A stretch of DNA of 64,000 bases, taken from positions 116,735 to 180,734 of the forward strand of contig DCAE01000047.1 in NCBI GenBank assembly GCA_002311385.1, in the 5' to 3' direction. Of this stretch, positions 9,501 to 17,615 are shown piece after piece. A program made the position numbers and the translations under genes. The DNA comes from Dehalococcoidia bacterium UBA1141 (GTDB lineage Bacteria; Chloroflexota; Dehalococcoidia; Lucifugimonadales; UBA3495). The number at the start of each line of letters is the position of its first letter. The first letter of the stretch is position 1. The notes under the pieces are model-generated. The model had not been told where the DNA came from and did no database searches. It saw only the letters and a program-made list of their open reading frames with translations.

Positions 9501-9626
9501 GCTGTAAAGCATCCGGGAGTAGGCGTCAAAGCGCACCTCACCGGACACCCGGTTCTCCAGCTCTCGGGCTAGCTCTTCCCTTTCCTTGCCGCGGATACGA
9601 TTGGCGGCAATAGATGTTGTGGCCAT
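6597..9626 (-). CDS. FAD-linked oxidase / Fe-S / CCG-domain fusion (YdiJ-like D-2-hydroxyacid dehydrogenase)
   Basis: This 1009-residue protein matches the layout and length of YdiJ-type enzymes (about 1,018 residues), which oxidise D-2-hydroxy acids such as D-2-hydroxyglutarate. Domains in order: FAD-binding type 4 (P-R-A-G-G-T-S-L-A-G and G-G-I-G-N-N-T-C-G), FAD-oxidase C-terminal domain, two 4Fe-4S motifs (C-N-G-M-G-A-C region and C-L-E-C-K-A-C-K-A-E-C), then two CCG modules (N-A-G-C-C-G twice). The ATG at 9626 has GGAG 9 nt upstream and is preferred to the GTG at 9641. A glycine/threonine-rich tandem repeat of about 34 residues sits between the Fe-S and CCG parts and is unusual. Confidence 0.88.
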   Translation of the reverse strand: MATTSIAANRIRGKEREELARELENRVSGEVRFDAYSRMLYSTDASIYQMEPVGVVIPRNAEDVRAVMEIAKESGVPVLPRAGGTSLAGQTVNHAIVIDFSKYLNQVLEVNQEQQWARVQPGIVLDQLNREVAIQGLMYAPDPTTSNRACVGGGIGNNTCGAHSVIYGKTLDHIQEVSTVLADGSTAHFRTLDADELETKLSGTGLEADIYRGIRRIARDNRDEIESRYPKINRRVSGYNLDEFLTDEKFNMTRMVVGSEGTLCVVTEAKVNLVPRPTMTSLSVLHFKGIIEASEATKEVLKHGPSSVEVMDKILLDRSRESLGHSRSMSFIEGDPGALLAVEFYGESEAELKEKMESLKEDMVRRRLGYACVNLLDRGAQAAVWNVRKAGLGLLMSLHGDAKPLPFVEDPAVDPEKLGEFVRRFDEIVRNHGTQAAYYGHASVGCLHIRPLVSLKNSAGVATMVSISDEISDLVKEFGGSMSGEHGDGIVRGVWTEKMFGSQMYQAFREVKQTFDPQGIMNPGKIIDCPPMTDNLRYGEDYQTTSPPTTLDFTIDANFAGAVEMCNGMGACRKLDGSMCPSFVATRDEEHSTRGRANLLRAALSGKLPEGSISSKRLFDAMDLCLECKACKAECDSGVDMAKLKYEFLDNYYKVNGRPLRNKVFANINRISRLGSRFAPFSNWMASNPMGRFFASTFLGIHPKRKLPAFQRETFPKWFASRGRGNPSQYPFTKGGGMTVTKEGGVTANRGGGMTATRSEGVTADNEGQAVQTVVLFNDTFMNYNYPQVGKAAVELLEAAGFNVELANAGCCGRPMISKGMLSAAAEHARYNVDLLYHYAEAGVAIVGCEPSCILSFRDEYPEMLQDDKSRKVAEHVFMIEEFLMKLQDEGRLTLEFEDKANKVLFHAHCHQKALAGTDSSMGALRLPPGMEVELVNAGCCGMAGSFGFEKEHYDISMTIGGESLFPAVNGKDDDWELAVTGVSCRQQIEDGTGRKARHLVEILRDALV
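7336..7437. repeat. In-frame imperfect tandem repeat within the FAD/Fe-S fusion gene
   Basis: Four imperfect copies of a unit containing GCCGTCACACCTCC or ACCGTCATACCTCC follow one another at 19-29 nt spacing and end in the palindrome CCCCTTT-CGT-AAAGGGG (7421-7437). On the minus strand they encode alternating G-G-G-M-T-V/A-T and G-V-T-A-N/D segments. The repeat keeps the reading frame. Confidence 0.75.
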
Positions 9627-9828
9627 TGAATCATTCTCCACAATCTATCAGCAGACTGCATTCAGATATCAGGGTTCAACTATCAGCTTATACTACTATC
9701 TTTGACGCCTCAACCGAGGTGAAATGCTCAGGGCGAACGCCGCAGGTGACCCTTCGCTTGATGCCAAATACGGTTTAGGATAAGCTGACGACTGATTGCT
9801 GAAAGTCGACTGTCAACGGAGGCATGCC

Positions 9829-11208
9829 ATGGCAACCCGGACACAAGCCGAGGTTACGGAGCTACAAGAATCCGCCTTGGAGCACCTGTGGGTCTACCTG
9901 CGGGAGCCCAGCGACATGGCCGAAAAGGGCGAGCCTCAGATTTTCGTCGAGGGCAAAGGATGCAAGGTGACCGACGCCTTGGGCAACACCTACATCGACG
10001 GCATGTCCGGCTTGTGGTTGAAGAACGTGGGCTATGGCCGCACCGAGATTGCCGACGCCGCCTACGCGCAGATGCTGAAATTGACCTACATGCCCATGGG
10101 CACCACCAGCGAGCCAACGATTAAACTGGCGGAAAAGGTCGCCAGCATCACTCCTGGAGACCTCACCCGCTGCTTCTTTACCAGCGGAGGCTCGGAGGCT
10201 AACGAAACCGCCATGAAGCTTTCGCGGGCCTATTTCAAGAGAACCGGGGAACCCACTCGGACGAAATTTATCAGCCGGAAGGGCTCCTACCACGGCGCTA
10301 CATTCGGCACACTGGCTTTAGGTGGGTCCCAATATTTCCCCAAAGAGGACTACGAACCCCTCCTAGCCGGGGTCTTCCACGCCCCACAACCGCTGCCCTA
10401 CCACTGCGAGTACGGCGGAACCACCCCTGAAGAGTGCGCCGAACTATGCATTAAAGCCATCGAAGACATCATCCTGTTCCAAGGGCCCAGCACCATCGCG
10501 GCCGTGGTAGCCGAACCCATTTCCAGCCCCATGGGCGCCGCTGTCCCTGGTCCCAACTATTGGCCATTACTCCGGGAACTGTGCGACCGGTACGGCTGCC
10601 TGCTCATCGCCGACGAAGTAATCACCGGGTTCGGGCGCACCGGCAAGATGTTTGCTTGCGAGCACTGGAACGTTACGCCCGACATTATGACCGTGGCCAA
10701 GGGCATTACCAGCGGCTACATCCCCATGGGCGGCGCTATAACCCGCAAAATCATATCCGACGCTTTCGTGGGCAGTTCCAAAGCCGCCTTCCGTCATGTC
10801 ATAACCTTTGGAGGCCATCCCGTAGCATCGGCGGCAGCCCTGAGAAACATCCAAATCCTGGAAGATGAGCACATGGCGGACAACGCCGCCGTGATGGGTG
10901 ACCGTCTGCTGGAAGGTCTGAACGACTTGAAAGACAAGCATAAAATCATTGGAGATGTCCGTGGATTGGGCCTCTTGTGTGGCGTGGAACTGGTCAAAGA
11001 CCGGGCTACAAAGGAGCACTTCCCTGCCGAAGCTGACCTAGGCGCCCGTTTGACTCAGGGATTTGCCGACAACGGAATCCTGTTGCGCGGCGGAGACGCC
11101 ATGAACGTGGCTCCGCCCCTGTGTGTCACGCCTGGAGAGATAGACGAAATCCTGTCGGTGATGGACCGGGTCATCGGCCAAGCGGCCCACGAATTGGGCG
11201 CTGAGTAA
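9829..11208 (+). CDS. Class III aminotransferase
   Basis: This is a 459-residue PLP enzyme of the omega-amino acid:pyruvate / acetylornithine aminotransferase group. It shows T-S-G-G-S-E-A-N-E for phosphate binding, Y-H-G-A-T for ring stacking, A-D-E-V-I-T-G-F-G-R-T-G with the PLP Asp, and V-A-K-G-I-T-S-G-Y with the Schiff-base lysine. The substrate is not identifiable. GGAGG lies 6 nt before the ATG at 9829; longer frames to 9796 have none. It ends 2 nt from the convergent BtpA gene. Confidence 0.9.
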   Translation: MATRTQAEVTELQESALEHLWVYLREPSDMAEKGEPQIFVEGKGCKVTDALGNTYIDGMSGLWLKNVGYGRTEIADAAYAQMLKLTYMPMGTTSEPTIKLAEKVASITPGDLTRCFFTSGGSEANETAMKLSRAYFKRTGEPTRTKFISRKGSYHGATFGTLALGGSQYFPKEDYEPLLAGVFHAPQPLPYHCEYGGTTPEECAELCIKAIEDIILFQGPSTIAAVVAEPISSPMGAAVPGPNYWPLLRELCDRYGCLLIADEVITGFGRTGKMFACEHWNVTPDIMTVAKGITSGYIPMGGAITRKIISDAFVGSSKAAFRHVITFGGHPVASAAALRNIQILEDEHMADNAAVMGDRLLEGLNDLKDKHKIIGDVRGLGLLCGVELVKDRATKEHFPAEADLGARLTQGFADNGILLRGGDAMNVAPPLCVTPGEIDEILSVMDRVIGQAAHELGAE

Positions 11209-11210
11209 GT

Positions 11211-12008
11211 CTAACCCAACCGCACGAAAAGCTCCGCCATCCGCTTGACCTTTGCCGGGTCCAAAGGGTTGGCTATCAAGCCTCCTCGTTTCAGGCTGGT
11301 GCCGACAATGGCGCCATCAGCCTGGTTCAAGACTGTGGCGGCGTTGGCCTCGTCGATACCGCTGCCCACTAATATGAATGCGTCTGGGTCCGCCTTTCTG
11401 GCAATTCCCACGTCTGCGCTCGCAGTCGCCATGCCGGTAGCCGGACCGCTGATTATCAGCCCGTCGGCCAAACCACGGTGCAAGGTTTCCCGCACCATAT
11501 GGCCCAAGTCCGTCGGCCCCAATGGCACGGCATGTTTCACCAAAACATCGGCCAGAATCTTCACGTCCAAACCCAAGGCTTGCCTTTGCCGCAGCGTTCG
11601 ATACGCCTCCCCCTCGATTAGGCCCTCGTCGGCGGCAATGACCCCGTAGTGGACGTTTACCCGAATAAACGCAGCCCCAGTTACGGCAGCAACCGCCATG
11701 GCCGACCCGGCGTCGTTGCGCAGCATGTTGATTCCCACGGGCACATCGGTGACCCGCCTAACTCTATCCACGGCCAGTGTCATAGCCGACACCGTCTCGG
11801 AATCCAGCCTGCCAGTGCGAAAAGGGGCGTCACCAAAATTCTCCACGATTATCCCGTGGGCCCCGCCATCTTCCAGGGTATTCGCTTCCTCTTCCGCGCG
11901 AGCCAAGACAGCGTCCATGTCGCCGCCCCACCTGGGCGACCCAGGTAATGGCGGTAGGTGCACCACGCCGATGAACACTTTAGGCGCAGGGAACAGCTTT
12001 CGTAGCAT
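11211..12008 (-). CDS. BtpA/SgcQ family protein
   Basis: This 265-residue TIM-barrel-like protein shows the family start I-G-V-V-H-L-P-P-L-P-G-S-P and the N-F-G-D-A-P-F segment around residue 55. BtpA is linked to photosystem I stability in cyanobacteria, but homologues such as SgcQ in non-phototrophs have no firmly known reaction. The start codon lies about 4 nt beyond the restored mazF stop and lacks a strong ribosome binding site, so translational coupling to the toxin-antitoxin transcript is possible. Confidence 0.85.
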   Translation of the reverse strand: MLRKLFPAPKVFIGVVHLPPLPGSPRWGGDMDAVLARAEEEANTLEDGGAHGIIVENFGDAPFRTGRLDSETVSAMTLAVDRVRRVTDVPVGINMLRNDAGSAMAVAAVTGAAFIRVNVHYGVIAADEGLIEGEAYRTLRQRQALGLDVKILADVLVKHAVPLGPTDLGHMVRETLHRGLADGLIISGPATGMATASADVGIARKADPDAFILVGSGIDEANAATVLNQADGAIVGTSLKRGGLIANPLDPAKVKRMAELFVRLG

Positions 12009-12012
12009 GCGG

Positions 12013-12365
12013 TCAGTTCACCAATCCTAGGCTATTGCCCACTTCTCTTTCCACCACTTCTAAGTCGCCGGGGGTAAGACTTCCCAGCTTGCCAGCGACC
12101 ATCTCTTGTTTGATGGTCCGCAAAACTCCGGTGACCACAGACGGGCATAGCACCCTGCCGATTCCCACTGGGACACCAATGTGTCGCCGGTCAAGATTCT
12201 TCGAGTGTTGCTTGTGATTGCGGCTACTATCGCTTCTTGCCTTCCGTTGCGGTACGCCTCAGTGCTGAGCAACAACACCGGGCGCCGTTTGGTCCCAGTC
12301 TCGTCTGAATAAACAAAATTGACCAAGACCACGTCACCCCGGCTATAACTTGTCGTATTCAGCAT
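12013..12365 (-). pseudogene. MazF/PemK-type toxin, frameshifted
   Basis: The first 71 residues read as a normal MazF-like fold start (R-G-D-V-V-L-V-N-F, then R-R-P-V-L-L-L). Translation then leaves the family and stops at 12060. Shifting frame at the GGG triplet 12153-12155 restores the usual end, containing P-S-V-V-T, R-T-I-K-Q-E and G-K-L-G-S-L, for 117 residues in total with a stop at 12013-12015. The span is exactly one base short of that reading. It overlaps the antitoxin gene by 23 nt. Either the toxin is dead or one base is missing from the assembly. Confidence 0.8.
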
Positions 12366-12849
12366 CTCTGTCGTTATTCCACAACTCGGCTAGAACTGGA
12401 TCGTCCGACGCCGTTAGAGTCGCTTCCCTTGGAGCCGGTTTAAGGACGTCTTGCTCTTTTCGCATAACGGCGTCAATGTCTTCTTGTTTGAACCTTCTAT
12501 GGCCTGCCCGGCCCACCTTGTAAGACGCTAATTGCATGTCTTTGACCAATTGATATATAGTCCGTCTCGAGACTCTCAAATATTGGGCTGCTTCATCCAC
12601 GGTGTACCAACTCTGGGGCGGAGTCTGGGTCACTCTCCAATATTGCACGGAGTCTCGCAATCTCTCCGACCTAATGCGCCCCATTTGTTCAAGCTTTTCG
12701 AGGCTACCGTCTAATTCTTCGCCAACAAGTCCTGACCTACTGCGAATATCGAAGTATTTAATCTTTTTACCATTACCAATAACTTTGAGCACTTCGGCCA
12801 AGTTTCCATCCAACAAATCTTCGACAGGATTGTTAGATTCCGTGGACAT
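12343..12849 (-). CDS. HTH (excisionase-type) DNA-binding protein, probable antitoxin
   Basis: This 168-residue protein has an N-terminal winged-helix-like part (residues 5-75, predicting subunit L-E-K-L-E-Q-M-G-R-I) and a central HTH_17/MerR-type helix-turn-helix (residues 80-133: Y-T-V-D-E-A-A-Q-Y-L, then S-R-R-T-I-Y, then F-K-Q-E-D-I-D). The acidic tail (residues 140-168) would suit toxin binding. AGGAG precedes the ATG. The toxin gene overlaps its end, the usual antitoxin-first order. Three TAGCAC boxes lie 34-66 nt upstream and are candidates for autoregulation. Confidence 0.75.
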   Translation of the reverse strand: MSTESNNPVEDLLDGNLAEVLKVIGNGKKIKYFDIRSRSGLVGEELDGSLEKLEQMGRIRSERLRDSVQYWRVTQTPPQSWYTVDEAAQYLRVSRRTIYQLVKDMQLASYKVGRAGHRRFKQEDIDAVMRKEQDVLKPAPREATLTASDDPVLAELWNNDRDAEYDKL

Positions 12850-12882
12850 GGCAAGCTCCTAATTAAGAATTTGAAGTCGATT

Positions 12883-12915
12883 TAGCACATAATAGCACGC
12901 CATAGCACATTATTG
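12883..12915. promoter_or_regulatory. Three TAGCAC boxes at 10-bp spacing, candidate operator
   Basis: TAGCAC occurs at 12883, 12893 and 12903, one helical turn apart, within an imperfect inverted repeat (CACATAAT against ATTATTGTG). It lies between the divergent antitoxin (start 12849) and uvrA (start 13017). The spacing suggests cooperative binding of one regulator, most simply the adjacent HTH antitoxin. Confidence 0.55.
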
Positions 12916-13016
12916 TGGTGGGTTATGTCAAGGATTTAACATTGGATTTACTCACCCACAAATAACGCATGCAGTGATAAAATGAAGCTCGAATTTGTGA
13001 AAATGGATGGGAAGTG

Positions 13017-16000
13017 ATGCCCCAGGATTTTATTTTCGTAAAGGGCGCTCGGGAACACAACCTCAAGAACATTGACGTGACCATCCCCAGGGACAAACTG
13101 GTGGTAATCACCGGCGTCTCCGGTTCAGGCAAAAGCTCGTTGGCCTTCGACACGATTTACGCTGAAGGACAGCGCCGGTACGTTGAGTCCCTCTCAGCTT
13201 ACGCACGCCAGTTTTTGGGCCGCATGGACAAGCCCGATGTCGACTACATCGAGGGCCTTTCGCCGGCCATCTCCATCGACCAGAAAGGCGTTTCCCACAA
13301 CCCCCGTTCCACTGTGGGTACCGTCACCGAAATTTACGACTATTTAAGACTGCTATTCGCCCGGGTCGGTTTGCCCCATTGCCCCAAATGCGGTCGGCCC
13401 GTGGAAAGGCAGACAGTACAGCAAATCGTCGATTCAGTAATGTCCCTTCCAGGCGATAGCCGCATCATGCTGCTGGCGCCCAAGGTCCGCCGCAAAAAGG
13501 GCGAGCACAAAGACATTTTTGAGGCGGCCCGCAAGTCCGGCTTCGTCCGCGTCCGCGTCAACGGCACCATACACATGCTGGACGAACTGGGCGATCTGAA
13601 CCTGGACAAGAAGAAATGGCACTACATCGAGATAGTTGTTGACCGGCTGATTATCCGGGAAGACACCGAAATGAGCCGGGTGGCTGAGTCGGTGGAAGCC
13701 TCCCTCCGAGAGGGTGAAGGGGTGATGCAGGTTGACTTGGAAGGAGGGGAGGAGCTGATTTTCTCCGAGCAGTTTTCCTGCTCCAAGTGCGGCACCAGCC
13801 TTCCCGAGATCGAGCCTCGTACCTTCAGTTTTAACAGCCCTCACGGAGCCTGCACCGAGTGCACCGGTCTGGGCTACAAGTTGGAAGTCGACCCGAACCT
13901 GGTGGTGTTCAACAAGAAACTTTCTCTCTCTGAGGGAGCCATTACCCCATGGACCCGGGGCGGCACCTCCAGCAGTTGGTACGTGAGCTTATTGGAGGCG
14001 GTGGCTCGTAGCCATGGGTTCTCGGCCAAAATGCCGGTGAGCGAACTCAGCGAAGAGCATCTTGACATCGTCCTTTATGGCAATAAGTCCAAGAAGGTGA
14101 CCATTCACCACAAGACCCACCACGGTAGAGAATATAGCTGGGAAACCACCTTCGAAGGGGTAATTCCCAACCTACAGCGCCGCTATCGGGAAACAGAATC
14201 CGATCACACCCGGCAGGAGATCGAGCGCTACATGGCCGCCCGCGCCTGCAAGGCTTGCGGTGGTAAGCGGTTACGGCCCGAGGCGCTGGCGGTGACTGTC
14301 TGCGGCCTGGGCATCATGGACGTCACCAGCAAGAACATAGGCGAAGCCCTGGAATGGGTGCGTCAGATAGACGCCGACGCCCCCGGCAAGCACACGGGGG
14401 AAACCCTCTCTGAGCGAGCGAAAACCATCGGGAATCAGATACTCAAAGAGATTGATGGCCGGCTGCGATTCCTGGAAGGTATCGGATTGGAATATGTGAC
14501 CATGGACCGGACCGCCCGTACGCTCTCCGGCGGCGAAGCCCAGAGGGTCCGCCTTGCCACGCAGATTGGCTCCGGCCTTACCGGTGTGCTCTATGTTTGC
14601 GACGAGCCCACCGTCGGTCTTCATCCCCACGACGACTCCCGGTTGATTGACACGCTGATTCGCCTGAGGGAGATGGGCAACACCGTGGTGGTGGTGGAGC
14701 ACGACGAGGCCATGATGAGAGCGGCGGACTTTATAACCGACATGGGTCCGGGCGCCGGCGAGCATGGTGGACACGTTGTCGCCACGGGCACCATCGAAGA
14801 CATCATGAATACCCCGGGCTCTTTGACCGGCCAATACCTGAGTGGGCGTAAAATCGTGCCAATGCCAGCCGAAAGGCGGCTGGGCAATGGAAAATTCCTG
14901 AAAATCATCGGGGCCAGAGAAAACAACCTGAAAAACATTGACGTGGAAATCCCCCTTGGCGAACTCATCTGCGTCACCGGTGTTTCCGGCTCCGGAAAGA
15001 GCAGCCTCACCTATGAGATTCTCTTCAAGAGGCTGGCCCAAATCATCTACCGTGGCCGAGAACTTCCCGGAGAACATGACGACCTTCTGGGCGTGGAAAA
15101 CGTGGACAAGGTGGTCAACATCGACCAATCTCCCATCGGGCGAACTCCCCGAAGCAACCCGGCAACCTACACCGGGGCGTTCACCCCAATCCGGGAGTTG
15201 TTCGCCAGCTTGCCCGAAGCGAAAGTCAGAGGCTATGCCGCTGGACGTTTTTCCTTCAACGTTAAAGGCGGACGTTGCGAAGCCTGTCAAGGCGAGGGCT
15301 ACAACCAGATTGAGATGCAGTTCCTGCCCGACGTTACGGTGCCCTGCGAGATTTGCCAAGGTCGCCGTTACAACCGTGAAGCATTGGAAGTGCTGCTGCG
15401 GGGCCAGAGTATCGCAGATGTGCTTAACATGACCGTGGACCAAGCGCTGGAGTTCTTCCTGAACTTCCCTCGCATTAAGCCCAAGTTGGAGACCCTCCGC
15501 GACGTTGGTCTCGGCTACATACGCTTGGGCCAACCAGCCACCACGCTATCGGGTGGTGAGGCTCAGCGGGTGAAACTATCCACGGAACTCTCCAAACGGG
15601 CCACTGGCAAGACCATCTACCTGTTGGACGAGCCCACCACCGGCCTGTCATTCGAAGACTGCGCCGCCCTTCTCAGGGTTCTGCACCGCTTGGTGGACGG
15701 CGGCAACACCGTGTTGTTGATTGAGCACAACTTGGACGTTATCAAGAACGCCGATTGGATCATAGACTTGGGCCCCGGAGCAGGAAACAAGGGTGGGAAA
15801 ATAATAGCCGTCGGCACCCCCGAGGATTTGGCCAAGAACACCAAGTCCCACACCGGGCACTACCTAAAAGCGTCCTTGAAAAAATCTCAACCCAAACAAA
15901 CGGAAAAGAAAGCGGAACCGGAGCCCGTTCCCGTAGGGGACTTAATAATTGGGGCAGCTAAACGGCTGAAAACGCCAGAATTGGGATGGAACTTCCATGG

Positions 16001-16046
16001 ACGGTCTGCCCAATCACGAACGCCTCGTGAAGAATCAGACTCATAG
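13017..16046 (+). CDS. uvrA: Excinuclease ABC subunit A
   Basis: UvrA recognises bulky DNA lesions together with UvrB in nucleotide excision repair. Both ABC halves are intact: Walker [10 protein letters not shown] occurs near residue 35 and again near residue 658, each followed by L-S-G-G-E-A-Q-R-V. The zinc sites (C-P-K-C, C-S-K-C with C-T-E-C, C-K-A-C, and C-E-A-C with C-E-I-C) are present. At 1009 residues it is longer than the usual 940 or so, through a Lys/Pro/Glu-rich tail after about residue 955. The ATG at 13017 is preferred to the adjacent GTG at 13014. Confidence 0.97.
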   Translation: MPQDFIFVKGAREHNLKNIDVTIPRDKLVVITGVSGSGKSSLAFDTIYAEGQRRYVESLSAYARQFLGRMDKPDVDYIEGLSPAISIDQKGVSHNPRSTVGTVTEIYDYLRLLFARVGLPHCPKCGRPVERQTVQQIVDSVMSLPGDSRIMLLAPKVRRKKGEHKDIFEAARKSGFVRVRVNGTIHMLDELGDLNLDKKKWHYIEIVVDRLIIREDTEMSRVAESVEASLREGEGVMQVDLEGGEELIFSEQFSCSKCGTSLPEIEPRTFSFNSPHGACTECTGLGYKLEVDPNLVVFNKKLSLSEGAITPWTRGGTSSSWYVSLLEAVARSHGFSAKMPVSELSEEHLDIVLYGNKSKKVTIHHKTHHGREYSWETTFEGVIPNLQRRYRETESDHTRQEIERYMAARACKACGGKRLRPEALAVTVCGLGIMDVTSKNIGEALEWVRQIDADAPGKHTGETLSERAKTIGNQILKEIDGRLRFLEGIGLEYVTMDRTARTLSGGEAQRVRLATQIGSGLTGVLYVCDEPTVGLHPHDDSRLIDTLIRLREMGNTVVVVEHDEAMMRAADFITDMGPGAGEHGGHVVATGTIEDIMNTPGSLTGQYLSGRKIVPMPAERRLGNGKFLKIIGARENNLKNIDVEIPLGELICVTGVSGSGKSSLTYEILFKRLAQIIYRGRELPGEHDDLLGVENVDKVVNIDQSPIGRTPRSNPATYTGAFTPIRELFASLPEAKVRGYAAGRFSFNVKGGRCEACQGEGYNQIEMQFLPDVTVPCEICQGRRYNREALEVLLRGQSIADVLNMTVDQALEFFLNFPRIKPKLETLRDVGLGYIRLGQPATTLSGGEAQRVKLSTELSKRATGKTIYLLDEPTTGLSFEDCAALLRVLHRLVDGGNTVLLIEHNLDVIKNADWIIDLGPGAGNKGGKIIAVGTPEDLAKNTKSHTGHYLKASLKKSQPKQTEKKAEPEPVPVGDLIIGAAKRLKTPELGWNFHGRSAQSRTPREESDS

Positions 16047-16196
16047 CCAGAAGTCGCGGCTGATCCATGAGTCGTCCCTATAGTTCAACAAATAGTTAAG
16101 CCAAACTCACAACAATGAAATTATCGATTTGAACGGGTCATTTTTGCAGGAACGCGAGTTTCGAACGAGAGCGACGGGGTACCAAGTTTGTAAGAC

Positions 16197-16394
16197 CTAA
16201 ATGGTTTCCACCGCAACTTCAAGTACCTCTTGGGGCCGCAAGTGGTAATGGAGTCTCTCAAATCCGATGACCTGCCCGTCCTTATCTTTCATCAAGACAA
16301 TTCCGTCCCCGGTCTCCTCGCAGGTATCTTCAGCATTAGGGTTTCCAAACCACACTGTCAAAGTGCCAGCTCCTTGGTCATATAGGACCTTCAC
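16197..16394 (-). CDS. DUF2283 domain protein
   Basis: This 65-residue protein matches the DUF2283 pattern: it starts with M-K-V-L-Y-D-x-x-A-G-T-L-T-V-W-F and contains G-D-G-I-V-L-M-K-D, I-G-F-E and a final valine/glutamate-rich strand. The function is unknown. In many genomes it is paired with a DUF4258 gene, and here the wreck of such a gene lies 20 nt upstream on the same strand. The start is a GTG with AGGTG close by, so translation may have been coupled to the broken partner. Confidence 0.75.
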   Translation of the reverse strand: MKVLYDQGAGTLTVWFGNPNAEDTCEETGDGIVLMKDKDGQVIGFERLHYHLRPQEVLEVAVETI

Positions 16395-16414
16395 TTCACC
16401 TAAATCGGTTCACC

Positions 16415-16708
16415 TTATTTAGCGGTATCTGTTGGATAGGTAGTAATCACAAATCCATTTACGTCTTGGTGCTTAACTACGACGCAAATCCAGCGATTGT
16501 GTGCGACTGGTCGGTAAAACAATTAAACGTCAAAATCGCTTCGACTCCGCCTAATCTCAACCGGCTCAAGTAATCATTATTCAACTTCCCATTGTCTTCC
16601 AAACATTGCCGGATGTTTCTAGGTAACTATCAATCGCCAGCGAATACTCGATAGTTGCACACTAAATCCTAGGCTTGTGGCAACGTCGAATATCAGCTCA
16701 TCACTCAT
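16415..16708 (-). pseudogene. DUF4258-like gene with four in-frame stop codons
   Basis: Reading 98 codons from the ATG at 16708 without any frameshift gives recognisable DUF4258-like segments: K-H-P-A-M-F-G-R, then E-P-V-E-I-R-R-S, then L-F-Y-R-P-V, then N-R-W-I-C-V-V-V-K and G-F-V-I-T-T-Y. The frame is cut by TAG at codon 30, TAA-TGA at 44-45 and TAA at 62, before a proper TAA at codon 98. Intact spacing with only nonsense changes points to a dead gene. It sits directly upstream of the intact DUF2283 partner. Confidence 0.7.
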
Positions 16709-16788
16709 AGTTTAGACGCACACGACTATTTTAGCATGGCTCTATAATCCTCCGTACGCTCGCATTATATTTAGGCGGAACTTTCATT

Positions 16789-16817
16789 TTGTCATAAACC
16801 TCTCCCTTTGCTAGAAT
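16789..16817 (+). promoter_or_regulatory. Candidate sigma70 promoter of the MBL-fold gene
   Basis: TTGTCA at 16789 and TAGAAT at 16812 are separated by 17 nt and lie about 36 nt before the ATG at 16854. A second TATAAT at 16743 has no clear -35 box. Confidence 0.55.
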
Positions 16818-16853
16818 AGCTGGGCCAATCAGTCAACATTCGAGAGGAAAACT

Positions 16854-17489
16854 ATGCCAGTCCACTTCGAAGGCGAAGTCCGCATCAACAAAATCAATAT
16901 GGGTCCCTACGACAACAACGGCTACATCGTGATTTGCCCCGAAACCAACGAAGGAATAATTATTGACACCCCCGCCGAACCCGAAAAGCTGTTGAACGAA
17001 ATCGGCGACGTGAAAATCGGCCACATCCTCATCACCCACAACCATCAAGACCACCTATTGGGTTTTGATGAAATAACCAGTGGGGTGGGCGTGCCGGTGG
17101 GAATCGGGACCAACGATGCCTCGGCTCTTCCCAGGCCACCGGAATTGAACCTGAATGACGGAGACGTTATCAAGTTCGGCAACCGGGAAATGCAAGTACT
17201 GGCCACTCCGGGCCACACCGACGGCGCAGTCTGCTTGCTGGTGGGCAAACACCTGTTCTCCGGAGACACTCTGTTCCCCGGCGGGCCGGGGAAAACCCGC
17301 AGCTCCGAAGCCCTACAGCAAATCATCGGCAGCATTACCAGCAAGCTGTTGACACTGCCGGACGACACCGCCGTTTACCCCGGCCACGGCTCTGACACCA
17401 CCATCGGCGACGCTCGCCGGGAATACCAGGCATTCGCGTCCCGGCAACATCCGTCCGAGCTTTCCGGCGATGTAACCTGGAGCACCTAG
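16854..17489 (+). CDS. MBL-fold metallo-hydrolase (glyoxalase II-like)
   Basis: This 211-residue protein has the metallo-beta-lactamase signature T-H-N-H-Q-D-H (residues 62-68), a further metal His in T-P-G-H-T-D, the bridging Asp in F-S-G-D-T-L-F and the last His in Y-P-G-H-G-S. The pattern fits a cytoplasmic two-metal hydrolase of the glyoxalase II or hydroxyacylglutathione hydrolase-like group rather than a secreted beta-lactamase; no signal peptide is seen. A GAGAGGA site precedes the ATG. Confidence 0.88.
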   Translation: MPVHFEGEVRINKINMGPYDNNGYIVICPETNEGIIIDTPAEPEKLLNEIGDVKIGHILITHNHQDHLLGFDEITSGVGVPVGIGTNDASALPRPPELNLNDGDVIKFGNREMQVLATPGHTDGAVCLLVGKHLFSGDTLFPGGPGKTRSSEALQQIIGSITSKLLTLPDDTAVYPGHGSDTTIGDARREYQAFASRQHPSELSGDVTWST

Positions 17490-17615
17490 TCCGTATTCCA
17501 CCGACTAAAGTTCTCCCAAACCCGGCCATCTAGCTGAGTCCAGGTTCATTTTTCAGTACCTGGACTCAGAAAACGTGTTTGACCAAAGTTACCCATTTAG
17601 ATTAGAGAGTTAAAA

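Noticed and set aside
14271..15533. A 420-residue minus-strand open frame opposite uvrA
   Set aside because: It lies entirely inside the well-conserved uvrA, in the antisense frame, and its composition is that of reversed uvrA codons; no ribosome binding site or family match is visible.
16415..16708. Reading the stops in the DUF4258-like frame as recoded selenocysteine or suppressed codons
   Set aside because: Three of the four stops are TAG or TAA and there is no hairpin after the TGA, so a dead gene is the simpler explanation.
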